DNA from: Sphingomonadales bacterium
GTDB lineage: Bacteria; Pseudomonadota; Alphaproteobacteria; Sphingomonadales; Sphingomonadaceae
Assembly (NCBI GenBank): GCA_027490095.1
Contig: JAIXYT010000007.1
Location: 1-64,000 of the forward strand
Reading direction: 5' to 3'
DNA: 64,000 nucleotides
The notes below the pieces were generated by a model. The model was not told the DNA's origin. It was given only the letters and a program-made list of their open reading frames with translations, and searched no databases. Numbering within the stretch: position 1 is the first letter of the stretch; each line of letters starts with the position of its first letter. Made by a program: the position numbers and the translations under genes. Of the stretch, positions 42,128-51,734 are shown in pieces.

Positions 42128-42775
42128 CTAGCGCCGGGGCGGAACCTTCACCGTCGTGCTCCGGGCGGAGGCCCCCGGAAAGTCCGTGAACAGCGCGGTG
42201 ACGAGATTGGGCATCGTCGACGGCAGGTCGTTCACGCGGGTCGTGGTTTCGGCGCGGCCCTCGAACAGCGAGGCGTTGTCCGCCTTGCGGATGATGTCGA
42301 CCTCCAGAAAGGCCGGATAGACGGTGAAGCTGTAGACCTCGGGCTGGCTCCAGGCACCCCAGCCGGGGCCCCAGAAGGGATCGTACCAGCCCCAGCCGCG
42401 CCCGTACCAGCCGCGGCCGCCCCAGCCGCCCCAGCCCCACGCCGGGGCCATGCCAGGCCGGCTCGAAATCCGCTCGCGCCCGGGCCCGGCGCCGAAGTCG
42501 ACGAGCACCTTCAGATCAGCCTGGTCCGCCGACGCGGCCGGCTGGAAGCCCAGCTTCTGCAGTTCGGTCGCCACCAGGCCCGCATAGGCCGCAAACTCCA
42601 GGCTGCCGGCCCGCGCTTCCACGGCCGGTTGCACGGTGAAGGTCTTGCCGCGCTCGGGCGGCATGGACTGGAAGCTCTGCACACGTGCCTCGAACGGCGA
42701 GGCGCAGGCGGCCAGCAGCCCGAGGGCAAGGATGGCGATCAGCTGCGGAAGACGCTGCAGCGAGGAGGCATTCAT
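42128..42775 (-). CDS. DUF4136-type lipoprotein
   Basis: A 215-residue lipoprotein: signal peptide with lipobox LLAAC, then a DUF4136-like domain (ADLKVLVDFGAGPGRERIS in the middle and IIRKADNASLFEGRAETTTR near the end). A Gly/Trp/Tyr-rich insertion (GWGGWGGRGWYGRGWGWYDP) sits in the domain centre, as in other members. Function is unknown; localisation is at a periplasm-facing membrane leaflet. Confidence 0.85.
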   Translation of the reverse strand: MNASSLQRLPQLIAILALGLLAACASPFEARVQSFQSMPPERGKTFTVQPAVEARAGSLEFAAYAGLVATELQKLGFQPAASADQADLKVLVDFGAGPGRERISSRPGMAPAWGWGGWGGRGWYGRGWGWYDPFWGPGWGAWSQPEVYSFTVYPAFLEVDIIRKADNASLFEGRAETTTRVNDLPSTMPNLVTALFTDFPGASARSTTVKVPPRR

Positions 42776-42948
42776 GATCTTTGGTCCCGACCTGATGTTT
42801 GGCTGCTTCTAGGCTGCATCAACTGAACCGAAGCTGTCGAACTGGCAAGCCGGATTGCAGCCGGGCGCGACGTCCCGTCGCCGGCTCGGCTTGTCCCCGC
42901 CGCCCCGGGCAGGTAAGGCGCGGGTCCGTGTCGGCCAAGGCAGGCATT

Positions 42949-43443
<495 letters not shown>

Positions 43444-44556
43444 ATGTCCCCAGAGGACGAGGGCGGATTGACCAGTACAGCGCGGATGGAAATCGCAAAC
43501 GGCTGTGACAAAGGCTTGGAAGATGAGATCCGAGACGTTCTCGGCCGTCTCGGAACCATCGCGGATCAGTTGGGGTCACGAGCTCCCGTAGCCCAGTATG
43601 AAGCGGATATCGGCGACCCGTGTGCAACGCGTCGGGGGACGTCCATCCAGAGCAGCACCGGCCCGCTGCCCCGATTCCTGGCTGTGCGTGATATCCTTCG
43701 GATCGCCTTCAACATCGAATCGCTGGTGCCGATCGGCACTGTACCGCGCCGGCAGGAACGAAGCTCACGCAGCCCGACCGACGACAATCTGGCGACCGCA
43801 CTGCCCTATGCGCCGACTCTGCTGGACGCCCTTCAGCTGATGGCCCGTTACGGCGATGCAGCGGTGCCCTGGTACCGGCGGGCCATCGTGAAGCAGGGGG
43901 ACCGGCTGGTCATCTCCTACTGGCCCACGGTTCCGATCGGCCGGATCGAGGCGCTCGCCACCGAAGTCGCAATGGGCACGATCCACCGGCTGGTCGAGAC
44001 CTTCGTCGGTCCGCGAGTGGAGGAGGCGCGGGTCGTGCTGTCGATGGCGCCCGTGTCCGGCGTCAGTGCAATGCGGGAGCGCTTTTCCTGCGCCGTCGAG
44101 GTGGGCGCCGGACCCAGCAGGATGATCCTACCGGCGGCCTGGAGCCGTGTACCCAGCCCCTATCACGACCCTGAGCTTTGGAAGCAGGGGGTGGCACGCT
44201 GCGATGCCGATATCGCGATGCTGGTGGAGGCACCGCTGGTGAGCCGGGTTCGGGCCCATATCGTGCAGGGCCTGGATGCGCGGCACCTGGTCACGATCGA
44301 GGAGACCGCCCGAGCGCTCAACATGTCCGCGCGCACGCTGGTGCGTTCACTTCAGCGGGAGGGATATACCCACCACAGGCTGCTCGACATGGAGCGGCGG
44401 CAGAAGGCGGAGCAGCTGCTGGCGGGCGGGCACCTGTCGCTCGGCCATGTGGCCGAGGCGCTGGCCTTCACGGACCAGTCGAGTTTTGGCCGGAAATGCC
44501 GCGACTGGTTCGGCACGAGCCCGCTGCGCCTGCGCCGCCAGCTTTCGCCGCGTTGA
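43444..44556 (+). CDS. AraC-family transcriptional regulator (OruR-like architecture)
   Basis: A 370-residue regulator with a long N-terminal ligand-binding region of the AraC_arabinose_binding/OruR type (ALQLMARYGDAAVPWYRRAI) and a C-terminal double helix-turn-helix: TIEETARALNMSARTLVRSL then HVAEALAFTDQSSFGRKCRD with the terminal WFGTSPLRLRRQL. The ligand is unknown. It lies just upstream of the exported WWN-domain operon in the same direction (122 nt gap), so it may control that operon; this is an inference from position only. Confidence 0.9.
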   Translation: MSPEDEGGLTSTARMEIANGCDKGLEDEIRDVLGRLGTIADQLGSRAPVAQYEADIGDPCATRRGTSIQSSTGPLPRFLAVRDILRIAFNIESLVPIGTVPRRQERSSRSPTDDNLATALPYAPTLLDALQLMARYGDAAVPWYRRAIVKQGDRLVISYWPTVPIGRIEALATEVAMGTIHRLVETFVGPRVEEARVVLSMAPVSGVSAMRERFSCAVEVGAGPSRMILPAAWSRVPSPYHDPELWKQGVARCDADIAMLVEAPLVSRVRAHIVQGLDARHLVTIEETARALNMSARTLVRSLQREGYTHHRLLDMERRQKAEQLLAGGHLSLGHVAEALAFTDQSSFGRKCRDWFGTSPLRLRRQLSPR

Positions 44557-44678
44557 CCGGGCGTGGCGTGAATCATCCAAAAATTGGCGGGCGCTGTCCT
44601 TTTGGCCGACAATGGGGCGCGCAATAATCGGGTCACGTCTTCGCGCGTCCGGCGCCGGAGACCCTGGGGAGTCATGGG

Positions 44679-45575
44679 ATGACAGATCAAGACGAAATGC
44701 CGGCTGCTGGCCCGGCCGCGGGATTGCGCCCGGTGGCCAGGCAGCTTGTGGCAGGCCTTGCCGTCGCGGCGCTTCTGCTTTCGTCGGTGTCGGCGCTGGC
44801 AAGCACCTTCACCGACCTGGAGGGCGTGCGCGCGTCCGCCGCCGAAAACACCATCATGCAGCGCGGCTATCACGCGCATCACAGCTCGCCGGCATCGAAT
44901 GGGCGCTACACCTATTGGTGGAACAACCTGTCCAAGAGCTGCATCCGCACATTTACCAGCGACGGTGTGATCGCGGCGACCAAGACTGTAAGCGGCGCCG
45001 ACTGCGGCTGGTACGGCGGGGCGACCAACAACAGCAGCAGCAATTCGGGCGGGAACAAGGACGCCGCGGCGGCAGCGGCGGTTGCAGCGGCCGCGCTGAT
45101 CGGGGTGGCTGCCCTGTCGCACAAGTCGCACCATCGCGAGGACCAGGAGTATCAGGAGCCGCAAGGCTATGGTGATTTCGAGATGGGCTACCGCGACGGT
45201 CTCTATAACCACAGCTTCGAGGGCCGCGGCCGCTCGGACGCCTATTCGCAGGGCTATCGGGCCGGCGTTCAGGAGCGTGACCAGCAGAGCAGCTATCGCC
45301 GCGGCAACGGCTATGCCGACAGCTCGGGCGGGCGCGGCTATGGCGGCGGCGCGCAGCCGGCGCAGTTCAACGACCTGGTCGGGGCCCGTGCCGGGGGCGT
45401 CGAGACCGAGCTCCAGTCACGCGGTTTCCGCAATGTGGACGGCTTCGAATCCGGCAGGACCGGAAAGGGCACCATCTGGTGGAACGGGCGCACGCGCCAG
45501 TGCCTCCAGATGATCACTGTGGACGGGCGGGCCGACAGCATCGAAGATATCCAGACCCATCAGTACTGCCGCTGA
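44679..45575 (+). CDS. Exported protein with two WWN/TVDGR domains and a glycine/tyrosine-rich linker
   Basis: I do not recognise the family. The 298-residue protein has an N-terminal signal (LVAGLAVAALLLSSVSALAS) after about 20 residues. Two copies of a ~67-residue domain follow: residues 44-109 (FTDLEGVRA...YWWNNLSKSC) and 230-298 (FNDLVGARA...IWWNGRTRQC...TVDGRADS). Each contains Cys after the WWN and at the end, consistent with a disulfide in the periplasm. Between them are an Ala-rich hydrophobic segment (residues 128-146, possibly membrane-inserting) and repeats like GYRDGLYNHSFEGRGRSDAY. The second copy is close to the C-terminal domain of the next gene. Confidence 0.85.
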   Translation: MTDQDEMPAAGPAAGLRPVARQLVAGLAVAALLLSSVSALASTFTDLEGVRASAAENTIMQRGYHAHHSSPASNGRYTYWWNNLSKSCIRTFTSDGVIAATKTVSGADCGWYGGATNNSSSNSGGNKDAAAAAAVAAAALIGVAALSHKSHHREDQEYQEPQGYGDFEMGYRDGLYNHSFEGRGRSDAYSQGYRAGVQERDQQSSYRRGNGYADSSGGRGYGGGAQPAQFNDLVGARAGGVETELQSRGFRNVDGFESGRTGKGTIWWNGRTRQCLQMITVDGRADSIEDIQTHQYCR

Positions 45576-45598
45576 TTCGTACCGACAGGAGCCTTTCC

Positions 45599-46237
45599 AT
45601 GCACAGGATCTTCTTTGCAGCCGCCGCTGTCTCGGCGCTGCTCGTCGCCGTTCCGGCCGTGGCCCAGCAGGTCGTCCCCGTCACCTTCGCCAAGGGCAAG
45701 AGCTCGGCGACCCTGACCGGCAGCATCAAGGGCGACCAGGATCGCACCTACACGGTCGACGCCAAGGCCGGGCAGAAGATGACCGTGACCCTGAAGTCGA
45801 CCAAGGGTTCCGCGGAAATGAACATCTTCGCGCCGGGCAACGACACGGCGATCTCGCTGGGGGCGACCGATCCCTACAATGTCACCACGGTGCTGCCGGC
45901 GACAGGCCGCTATCGCGTGCAGGTCTATCAGATGCGTGCTGCGGCGCGGCGCGGCGAGGTTGCGAACTATACCCTCACCATCGGCATCACGGGCGCGGCA
46001 GGCGCCGCGAAGCCGGCGCCGGTGAAGCTGGATGATCTGCAGGGTGCGCGCGCGGCGGGTGCACTGGACGAGATGGAGCGGCGCGGGTTCCGCAATGTCG
46101 ACGGCTTCCAGTCGGGGGCAAACGGCTCGGGCACGGTCTGGTGGAACGGCGCCACCAGGCAATGCATGCAGCTGATCACGGTGGATGGGCGCATCGACAG
46201 CGTCACCGACATCAAGACCCATCCGAAGTGCCGGTGA
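45599..46237 (+). CDS. Exported protein with PPC-like domain and a WWN/TVDGR domain
   Basis: A 212-residue exported protein. The signal peptide (IFFAAAAVSALLVAVPAVAQ) is followed by a beta-sandwich resembling the bacterial pre-peptidase C-terminal (PPC) domain: LTGSIKGDQDRTYTVDAKAG and YNVTTVLPATGRYRVQVYQM. Residues 144-212 are the third copy of the WWN domain (RGFRNVDGFQSGANGSGTVW, then TRQCMQLITVDGRIDSVTDI). An AGGAG site supports the ATG at 45599. It follows the two-domain protein by 23 nt and is followed by an L,D-transpeptidase, so all are probably one envelope operon. Function is unknown. Confidence 0.86.
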   Translation: MHRIFFAAAAVSALLVAVPAVAQQVVPVTFAKGKSSATLTGSIKGDQDRTYTVDAKAGQKMTVTLKSTKGSAEMNIFAPGNDTAISLGATDPYNVTTVLPATGRYRVQVYQMRAAARRGEVANYTLTIGITGAAGAAKPAPVKLDDLQGARAAGALDEMERRGFRNVDGFQSGANGSGTVWWNGATRQCMQLITVDGRIDSVTDIKTHPKCR

Positions 46238-46277
46238 GGGGCAGCTGTCGACCGCCCAGCATTGGAGGCTTGCCAGA

Positions 46278-47252
46278 ATGTCAGCACCCCTGAGCCGCAG
46301 GGCCCTCATCGGCATGGGCGTTGCAACGGTGTCGATACCGGCGCTCGGCCAGCAGGTGGTGAAGGCCATATCCGACCTGAAGCCCGGCGAGTTCACCTGG
46401 CACCCCGAGCGCTCGCCGGCGGGGCCGGTTGCGATCGTCGTTTCGGTCCCCGACCAGCGGGTCCATGTCTATCGCAACGGCATCCGGATCGGCGTCTCCA
46501 CCTGCTCCACCGGCAAGCCCGGGCACGAAACTCCGACGGGCGTCTTCACCATCCTGCAGAAGGACAAGGACCACCGCAGCTCCACCTACAACAATGCGCC
46601 GATGCCCAACATGAACCGGCTGACCTGGGACGGCGTCGCGCTGCATGCCGGCAAGCTGCCCGGCTATCCGGCGAGCCACGGCTGCGTGCGGCTTCCGATG
46701 GAATTCTCGGAGAAGCTGTTCGGGGTGACGCATGTGGGAACGCCCGTCATCGTGGCAGGCGCCCACACCGATCCTGTCGATGTCGTGCACCCGGGGTTGG
46801 TTCTGGGCAGCTATGCAACCAGCGAGTTCGAGACGGCTGAAGCTGCCCTCAAGGGCAAGGCCCTGCCCGAATGGAATGGGCAGCAGACCGCAACGTCGAT
46901 ACTTGTTTCGGGGGCGGACCAGCAGGCCGTCCTACTGGAAAACGGCCGGCAGATCGCCAGCGGCAGGATCGATCTTGCAGCGGACCGTCGGCTCGGCGAG
47001 CATGTGTTCGTGCTGATCGACACGCACGATGCCCAGCGCGGCCTGCTGTGGCACGGAATCGGCTATGCCGATGCGGCCGGCAAGCCGGTCGAGCCGCCCG
47101 AAGGCAGCATCCTCAGGTCCGTGGGGGCCGAGCCGGATTTCCGCCGCATGGTCCATGACCGGCTGCATCCGGGTGCCCTGTTGATCACCACGGCCTTGCC
47201 GCTCAGCCCCGACCAGCGGACCCAGGGCGGCTTCGTCATCATGACCGCCTGA
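46278..47252 (+). CDS. L,D-transpeptidase (YkuD domain)
   Basis: Periplasmic enzyme that forms 3-3 cross-links in peptidoglycan or attaches proteins to it. The 324-residue product has a twin-Arg-type signal (LSRRALIGMGVATVSIPALG) and an N-terminal YkuD domain with GHETPTGVFTILQKDKDH and the catalytic motif PASHGCVRLP. The ~150 residues after the YkuD domain form a second domain I do not recognise (GADQQAVLLENGRQIASGRI, etc.). It is 40 nt downstream of the WWN/PPC protein gene. Confidence 0.93.
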   Translation: MSAPLSRRALIGMGVATVSIPALGQQVVKAISDLKPGEFTWHPERSPAGPVAIVVSVPDQRVHVYRNGIRIGVSTCSTGKPGHETPTGVFTILQKDKDHRSSTYNNAPMPNMNRLTWDGVALHAGKLPGYPASHGCVRLPMEFSEKLFGVTHVGTPVIVAGAHTDPVDVVHPGLVLGSYATSEFETAEAALKGKALPEWNGQQTATSILVSGADQQAVLLENGRQIASGRIDLAADRRLGEHVFVLIDTHDAQRGLLWHGIGYADAAGKPVEPPEGSILRSVGAEPDFRRMVHDRLHPGALLITTALPLSPDQRTQGGFVIMTA

Positions 47253-47273
47253 GCAACACACAGGGAGACAAGC

Positions 47274-47954
47274 ATGCCCATGCGAAACGGATCCGGAGCC
47301 GCCCTTGCCGCAGCCCTTCTGCTGGCGGCCTGCGGCCAGGGGAGCAAGGCGCCAGAGGCGGCCCAGACGACCGCTGCCGCCAAGCCAGCGGCAATCCCGA
47401 CAAGCCTTGCGCCCTTCGGCGAGGGCTGGCCCAAGGCCGGCGACCCCTGCCGCCGACTGGGCGAGAGCGCGGCCACCGCAAACTGGCTGGATGACAGCGC
47501 CGTGCTGGTCGGCTGCCCAACGGCCGAGGCAGCGGCTGCGCTGGGTGGGAAGACGGTTGCGACCGTCGAAGGCGTCACGGTCGTTTCCGTGCCGACCGGC
47601 GACGCCAATGCCGGCATGGTGATGACAGACGACGCCCGCGTCGAAGGAACGGACTTCAACGCGACGGCCGAACTGCCGTGCGCGACCGACGGCGGCGACA
47701 CCAAGCTGCGCTGCAAGGCGGGCGTGAAGCGCAAGTGGGGCGAGGACGGCACCACCATCGTCGAGGTGACGAGGCCCGATGGCGGCACGCGGTCGCTGTT
47801 CTTCCGGGGCACGGAAGCCTTCAGCGCCAGCAGCTCCGAGGCCGACGGCTCGGCGGCCTACGCGTTCAAGGCGGTTCGTTCGGGCGACGAGACGCGGATC
47901 AGCTTCGGGCCCGAGCGCTATGTTGTGCCCGATGTGTTCGTGGTGGGCGACTGA
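47274..47954 (+). CDS. Lipoprotein of unknown function
   Basis: A 226-residue lipoprotein with signal and lipobox LLAAC (Cys near residue 20), a Pro/Ala linker and a soluble domain with four further Cys (DPCRRLG, VGCPTAE, LPCATD, LRCKAG) likely paired as disulfides. The segment AELPCATDGGDTKLRCKAGV with KRKWGEDGTTIVEVTRPDGG is beta-rich. No named family was recognised. It is 21 nt after the L,D-transpeptidase gene and 28 nt before the M13 peptidase, within the same co-directional series. Confidence 0.82.
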   Translation: MPMRNGSGAALAAALLLAACGQGSKAPEAAQTTAAAKPAAIPTSLAPFGEGWPKAGDPCRRLGESAATANWLDDSAVLVGCPTAEAAAALGGKTVATVEGVTVVSVPTGDANAGMVMTDDARVEGTDFNATAELPCATDGGDTKLRCKAGVKRKWGEDGTTIVEVTRPDGGTRSLFFRGTEAFSASSSEADGSAAYAFKAVRSGDETRISFGPERYVVPDVFVVGD

Positions 47955-47982
47955 AGCGGTTGGCAGACGAAAGGACGATGCC

Positions 47983-50016
47983 GTGAATTCCCTGTTCATC
48001 CTCTCCAGCGCCATGGCTCTCGTGGCGCTGATGCCGGCCCCGGCGGCCGCTCAGAAAGCCGACATCGGCGCCTGGGGGGTCGATACCGCGACGCTTTCGA
48101 AGACGGTGCGCCCCAACGATGACTTCTATCGCTATATCAACGAGACATGGCTGAAGGGCGCGAAGATCCCGGCCGGGCTGCCGGGAACGGACAGCTTCAC
48201 CGAGGTGTTCCTGTCGACCGAGCAGCGCGTGGCCGGGATCATCAAGGAGGCGCGCGAAGGCAATGACGCGCCGGGAACCCCGGAGCAGCTGATCGCAGAT
48301 TTCCACCGCTCGCATTCGGACATGGCGAAGCGCAATGCGCTGGGCATCTCGCCGATCGCCAGCACGCTCGGCATCATCGGCGGCCTGAAAACGCGCGAAG
48401 AGCTTGCCCGCGCCATGGCCATGCCCTGGATGGACGGCATGATCTCCAGCGGCATCGGCGCGGATTCCAATGATCCCAAGCGCCAGATCGTCATTGTCGG
48501 CGGGTCGGGCACCTCCTTGCCGTCGCGCGACTATTATCTGAACACCGGAGAGCCCTATGAAGGCGTTCGCAAGGCGCTGAAGGCCTACATGGCCGACAGC
48601 TTCCGCCGGGCCGGCTTCCCGGATGCCGACGCCCGGGCCGAGCGCGTCTTCGCGCTGGAGATGGAGGCGGCGAAGCGGCAGTGGAGCCCGCTCGAGATGC
48701 GCGACGTGGTGCGCATGAACAATGTGATGACACCCGCTGAGCTGAAGGCCTATGCCCCCGGCTTTCCGTGGGACGCCTATTTCGCCGAGGCGGGCTACAC
48801 CGGCCAGCAGCGGGTGAAGGTGGTGACGGACACCGCCACGCGCGACATCGCGAAGCTGTTCGCCGACACGGCCGTAGAGGACATCCGTTCGCTTATGCTG
48901 TTCCGGACGCTCGATTTCTGGGCGCCCTATCTGTCGGAGCCCTGGGTGCAGGCGCATTTCGATTTCCACAACAAGACGCTGCAGGGCGCGACCCAGCGCC
49001 GCCCGGCCGAGCTGGAGACGGTCGCTGCCGTCAACGCCGTGCTGAGCGAGGAGATCGGGCGCATCTATGTCGCCGAATATTTCGGTGCGTCGGACCGCGC
49101 GAAGGTCGCCGAGATGGTGGACTATCTGCGGGCGACCTATCGCGAACGCATCGGCAAACTCGACTGGATGGACGAGCCGACCCGCAAGGAAGCGCTGACC
49201 AAGCTCGACCGGATCGCGAGCTATATCGGCTTTCCGGACCGCTGGCACGACCGCTCGAACGTGCGCATCGCGAGCGACGATCTGGTCGGGAACATGAACC
49301 GGCTGATCCAGTGGCAGAAGGCCGACAGCCTGAAGAGGCTGGCCGAGGGCACCCGCGACTGGGAGTTCGCCTATCCCCCGCAGGAGATCAACGCGGGCTA
49401 CAGCCCGGCGCGCAACTCGATCACCTTCCCGGCCGGAATCCTGCAGGCGCCCTTCTTTGATCCCAAGGCCGATGCCGCGGTCAACTTCGGCTCGATCGCG
49501 GCGGTGATCGGGCACGAGATCGGCCACGCCTTCGACGACCAGGGCAGCCGCTCTGACGGGGACGGCAAACTGCGCGACTGGTGGACGCCGAAATCCCGCG
49601 CGGAGTTCGACAAGCGAACCGCAGGCCTTGTCGAGCAGTTCAATCAATATGAGCCGCTGCCAGGCCTGAAGATCAACGGCAAGCAGAACCTGGGCGAAAA
49701 CATCGGCGACCTGGGCGGGCTGTCGGTGGCGCACGCGGCCTACCGGAAATATGTGGCCGACAAGCAGGGCGGCACGGCCCCAGTGCTCGATGGCTTCACC
49801 GGCGACCAGCGCTTCTTCCTCGCCTGGGGACAGCTGTGGCGCGAGCTGATCGCGGACGCCGAGCAACGCCGCCGGATCCTGTCGGACCCGCACAGCCCCG
49901 GCGAATTCCGCGCCAACGGCGTCGTGCGCAACGTGGACGCCTGGTACGAGGCCTTCGGCGTGAAGCCCGGCGACAAGCTCTACCTGCCGCCCGAAAAGCG
50001 GGTGACGATCTGGTAG
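47983..50016 (+). CDS. M13-family zinc metallopeptidase (neprilysin/PepO-like)
   Basis: Exported endopeptidase of the neprilysin family. From the GTG at 47983 it has 677 residues: a signal peptide (LFILSSAMALVALMPAPAAA), the M13_N domain beginning RPNDDFYRYINETWLK, and the catalytic domain with VIGHEIGHAFDDQG (HExxH), the third zinc ligand Glu in GENIGDLGGL, and substrate-binding NAGYSPARNSITFPAG (the usual NAYY is NAGY here). The C-terminus CW-type tail is replaced by VTIW. An AAAGGA site precedes the GTG. The track ORF start is upstream inside the lipoprotein gene and is not credible. Confidence 0.95.
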   Translation: MNSLFILSSAMALVALMPAPAAAQKADIGAWGVDTATLSKTVRPNDDFYRYINETWLKGAKIPAGLPGTDSFTEVFLSTEQRVAGIIKEAREGNDAPGTPEQLIADFHRSHSDMAKRNALGISPIASTLGIIGGLKTREELARAMAMPWMDGMISSGIGADSNDPKRQIVIVGGSGTSLPSRDYYLNTGEPYEGVRKALKAYMADSFRRAGFPDADARAERVFALEMEAAKRQWSPLEMRDVVRMNNVMTPAELKAYAPGFPWDAYFAEAGYTGQQRVKVVTDTATRDIAKLFADTAVEDIRSLMLFRTLDFWAPYLSEPWVQAHFDFHNKTLQGATQRRPAELETVAAVNAVLSEEIGRIYVAEYFGASDRAKVAEMVDYLRATYRERIGKLDWMDEPTRKEALTKLDRIASYIGFPDRWHDRSNVRIASDDLVGNMNRLIQWQKADSLKRLAEGTRDWEFAYPPQEINAGYSPARNSITFPAGILQAPFFDPKADAAVNFGSIAAVIGHEIGHAFDDQGSRSDGDGKLRDWWTPKSRAEFDKRTAGLVEQFNQYEPLPGLKINGKQNLGENIGDLGGLSVAHAAYRKYVADKQGGTAPVLDGFTGDQRFFLAWGQLWRELIADAEQRRRILSDPHSPGEFRANGVVRNVDAWYEAFGVKPGDKLYLPPEKRVTIW

Positions 50017-50030
50017 GGGGAGGCCGCGCC

Positions 50031-51461
50031 ATGCTGATCAGCCGACGGGGGGTGGCTGGGCTGGGCCTTGCGCTGGCGGCCATGCCGCATCTGGCGCGGG
50101 CGGCGCCGTTGCCGCCCTACACGGCGAAGGCGGCGATGATGCCGATCGCACAGGGGGAAGGCCCGCCGGACGCCGAGATCTTCCATGTGAGCTACCTCGC
50201 CAAGGGAGCCGATCCGGCGAAACGGCCCGTCACCTTCGTGTTCAACGGCGGGCCGGGCGCTGCCAGCATCTACCTCCATATCGCGGCCCTGGGCCCAAAG
50301 GTTCTGGCCACGGCAGGCGACGGCAGCTTCCCGCCGGCGCCTGCCCGCCTCGCCGACAATCCCGACAGCTGGCTGGCCTTCACCGACCTTGTCTTCATCG
50401 ATCCCGTCGGCACCGGCTACAGCCGGATGCTGCCGGGCGCAGACGGCAAGACCGGCGACCCGAAGCCCTACTTCGGCGTTGGCGGCGACGTGACGGCATT
50501 CGCGGTGTTCATTCGCAACTGGCTGACGCAGAACGACCGCTGGGCCTCACCCAAGGCCATCGTCGGCGAAAGCTATGGCGGGCGGCGGGCCGCGGCGCTG
50601 ACGCGCCGGCTGGCCGAGGGCTACAATGTGAATCTCAACCGCGTCGTGCTTCTGTCGCCCGAATTCCGGATGCAGCTGGCCGACGGAAGCTACGGGCTGG
50701 TAGCGCCTATGACCCTGCTGCCGTCCCAGGCGGCGATTGCCAGCCATCATGGCCTCTCGACCATGAAAGACCTGACGGGCCTGAAGCAGGTCGAGGCCTA
50801 TGCGATGGGCGACTATGTAAGCGGGCTTGCCTCGCTGGGCGAAGCCACGGACGCCGAGCGGGAGGCCTTCTTCGCGAATGTCGGCGCGCTGATCGGGATC
50901 GACCCCGCCGTTGTCGCCCGGCACAACGGCCGGGTCTCGGAGTCCGTCTTCAGCGCGACCCTGCTGTCGAAGCGGGGCCAGGTGATCGACAGCTATGACG
51001 GCAGCCAGGTGAGCGGCAACCCGACGCCGGAATCCGAGGAGCTGGGGGTGTTCGACCGCACCGTCAGCGTGTTCGGCGGGATCATTCTGCCGCCCTTCCT
51101 GGACTATGTGCGCGGCACGCTGGGCTATCGCACCGACCGCCCCTACACGGTTCTCAACCTCGAGGCGAACGCCCTGTGGGACCGGTCGGAGGCCATCGGC
51201 GGCGCCGATGATCTCGCCATCGCCCTGGCGCAGAATCATGACCTGAAATTGATGGTGAACAACGGGGTCTATGATCTCGGCTCCAACTACATGATGCCGC
51301 GCTACCTGCTGGGCGAGGTGACGCGCGACCGGAGCGCGCGGGAGCGCACCGCCTTCCACACCTATGTCGGCGGGCACATGTTCTATCTGCGGAGCGGAAG
51401 CCGAATGGAGCTGTCGGACAATGTCCGGCGCTTCTTTGGCGAGGCGTCGGCGAAGGGCTGA
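50031..51461 (+). CDS. Serine carboxypeptidase, S10 family
   Basis: Exported alpha/beta-hydrolase carboxypeptidase. The 476-residue protein has a twin-Arg-like signal (LISRRGVAGLGLALAAMPHL), the oxyanion-hole block VFNGGPGAASIYLHIAALGP, the nucleophile in VGESYGGRRAAAL, the Asp in NNGVYDLGSN and the His in YVGGHMFYL. Family members act at acidic pH. It follows the M13 peptidase by 14 nt; together the two could degrade exported or imported peptides stepwise, which is an inference. Confidence 0.94.
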   Translation: MLISRRGVAGLGLALAAMPHLARAAPLPPYTAKAAMMPIAQGEGPPDAEIFHVSYLAKGADPAKRPVTFVFNGGPGAASIYLHIAALGPKVLATAGDGSFPPAPARLADNPDSWLAFTDLVFIDPVGTGYSRMLPGADGKTGDPKPYFGVGGDVTAFAVFIRNWLTQNDRWASPKAIVGESYGGRRAAALTRRLAEGYNVNLNRVVLLSPEFRMQLADGSYGLVAPMTLLPSQAAIASHHGLSTMKDLTGLKQVEAYAMGDYVSGLASLGEATDAEREAFFANVGALIGIDPAVVARHNGRVSESVFSATLLSKRGQVIDSYDGSQVSGNPTPESEELGVFDRTVSVFGGIILPPFLDYVRGTLGYRTDRPYTVLNLEANALWDRSEAIGGADDLAIALAQNHDLKLMVNNGVYDLGSNYMMPRYLLGEVTRDRSARERTAFHTYVGGHMFYLRSGSRMELSDNVRRFFGEASAKG

Positions 51462-51734
51462 CCTATCGCCTCGCCAGTCGGAAGCCGGCCGCCGCGCAGG
51501 ACTGCCAGGTCGCGCAGCGCACCGAGATGATCAGCTGCGTTGCCCCCACACGGTAGCAAACGGTCCAGGGCATCCGTCTGAAACGGCAAGCCGGTTTCGG
51601 CGTGCATGCATTGAGCAGGCATCACCGCCCGCGGATCGATGCGCATGGGCAGGAACGAGCGTGCCAACCGACGAGCCCGGCTTTGCAGAATCCTGAATTC
51701 GCGTGAATTTGCGTGCCCCGGCAGACCTGTCGGA

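Noticed and set aside
47899-49893. 664-codon minus-strand ORF antisense to the M13 peptidase
   Set aside because: The sense frame has HExxH and all family motifs; the antisense product has none.
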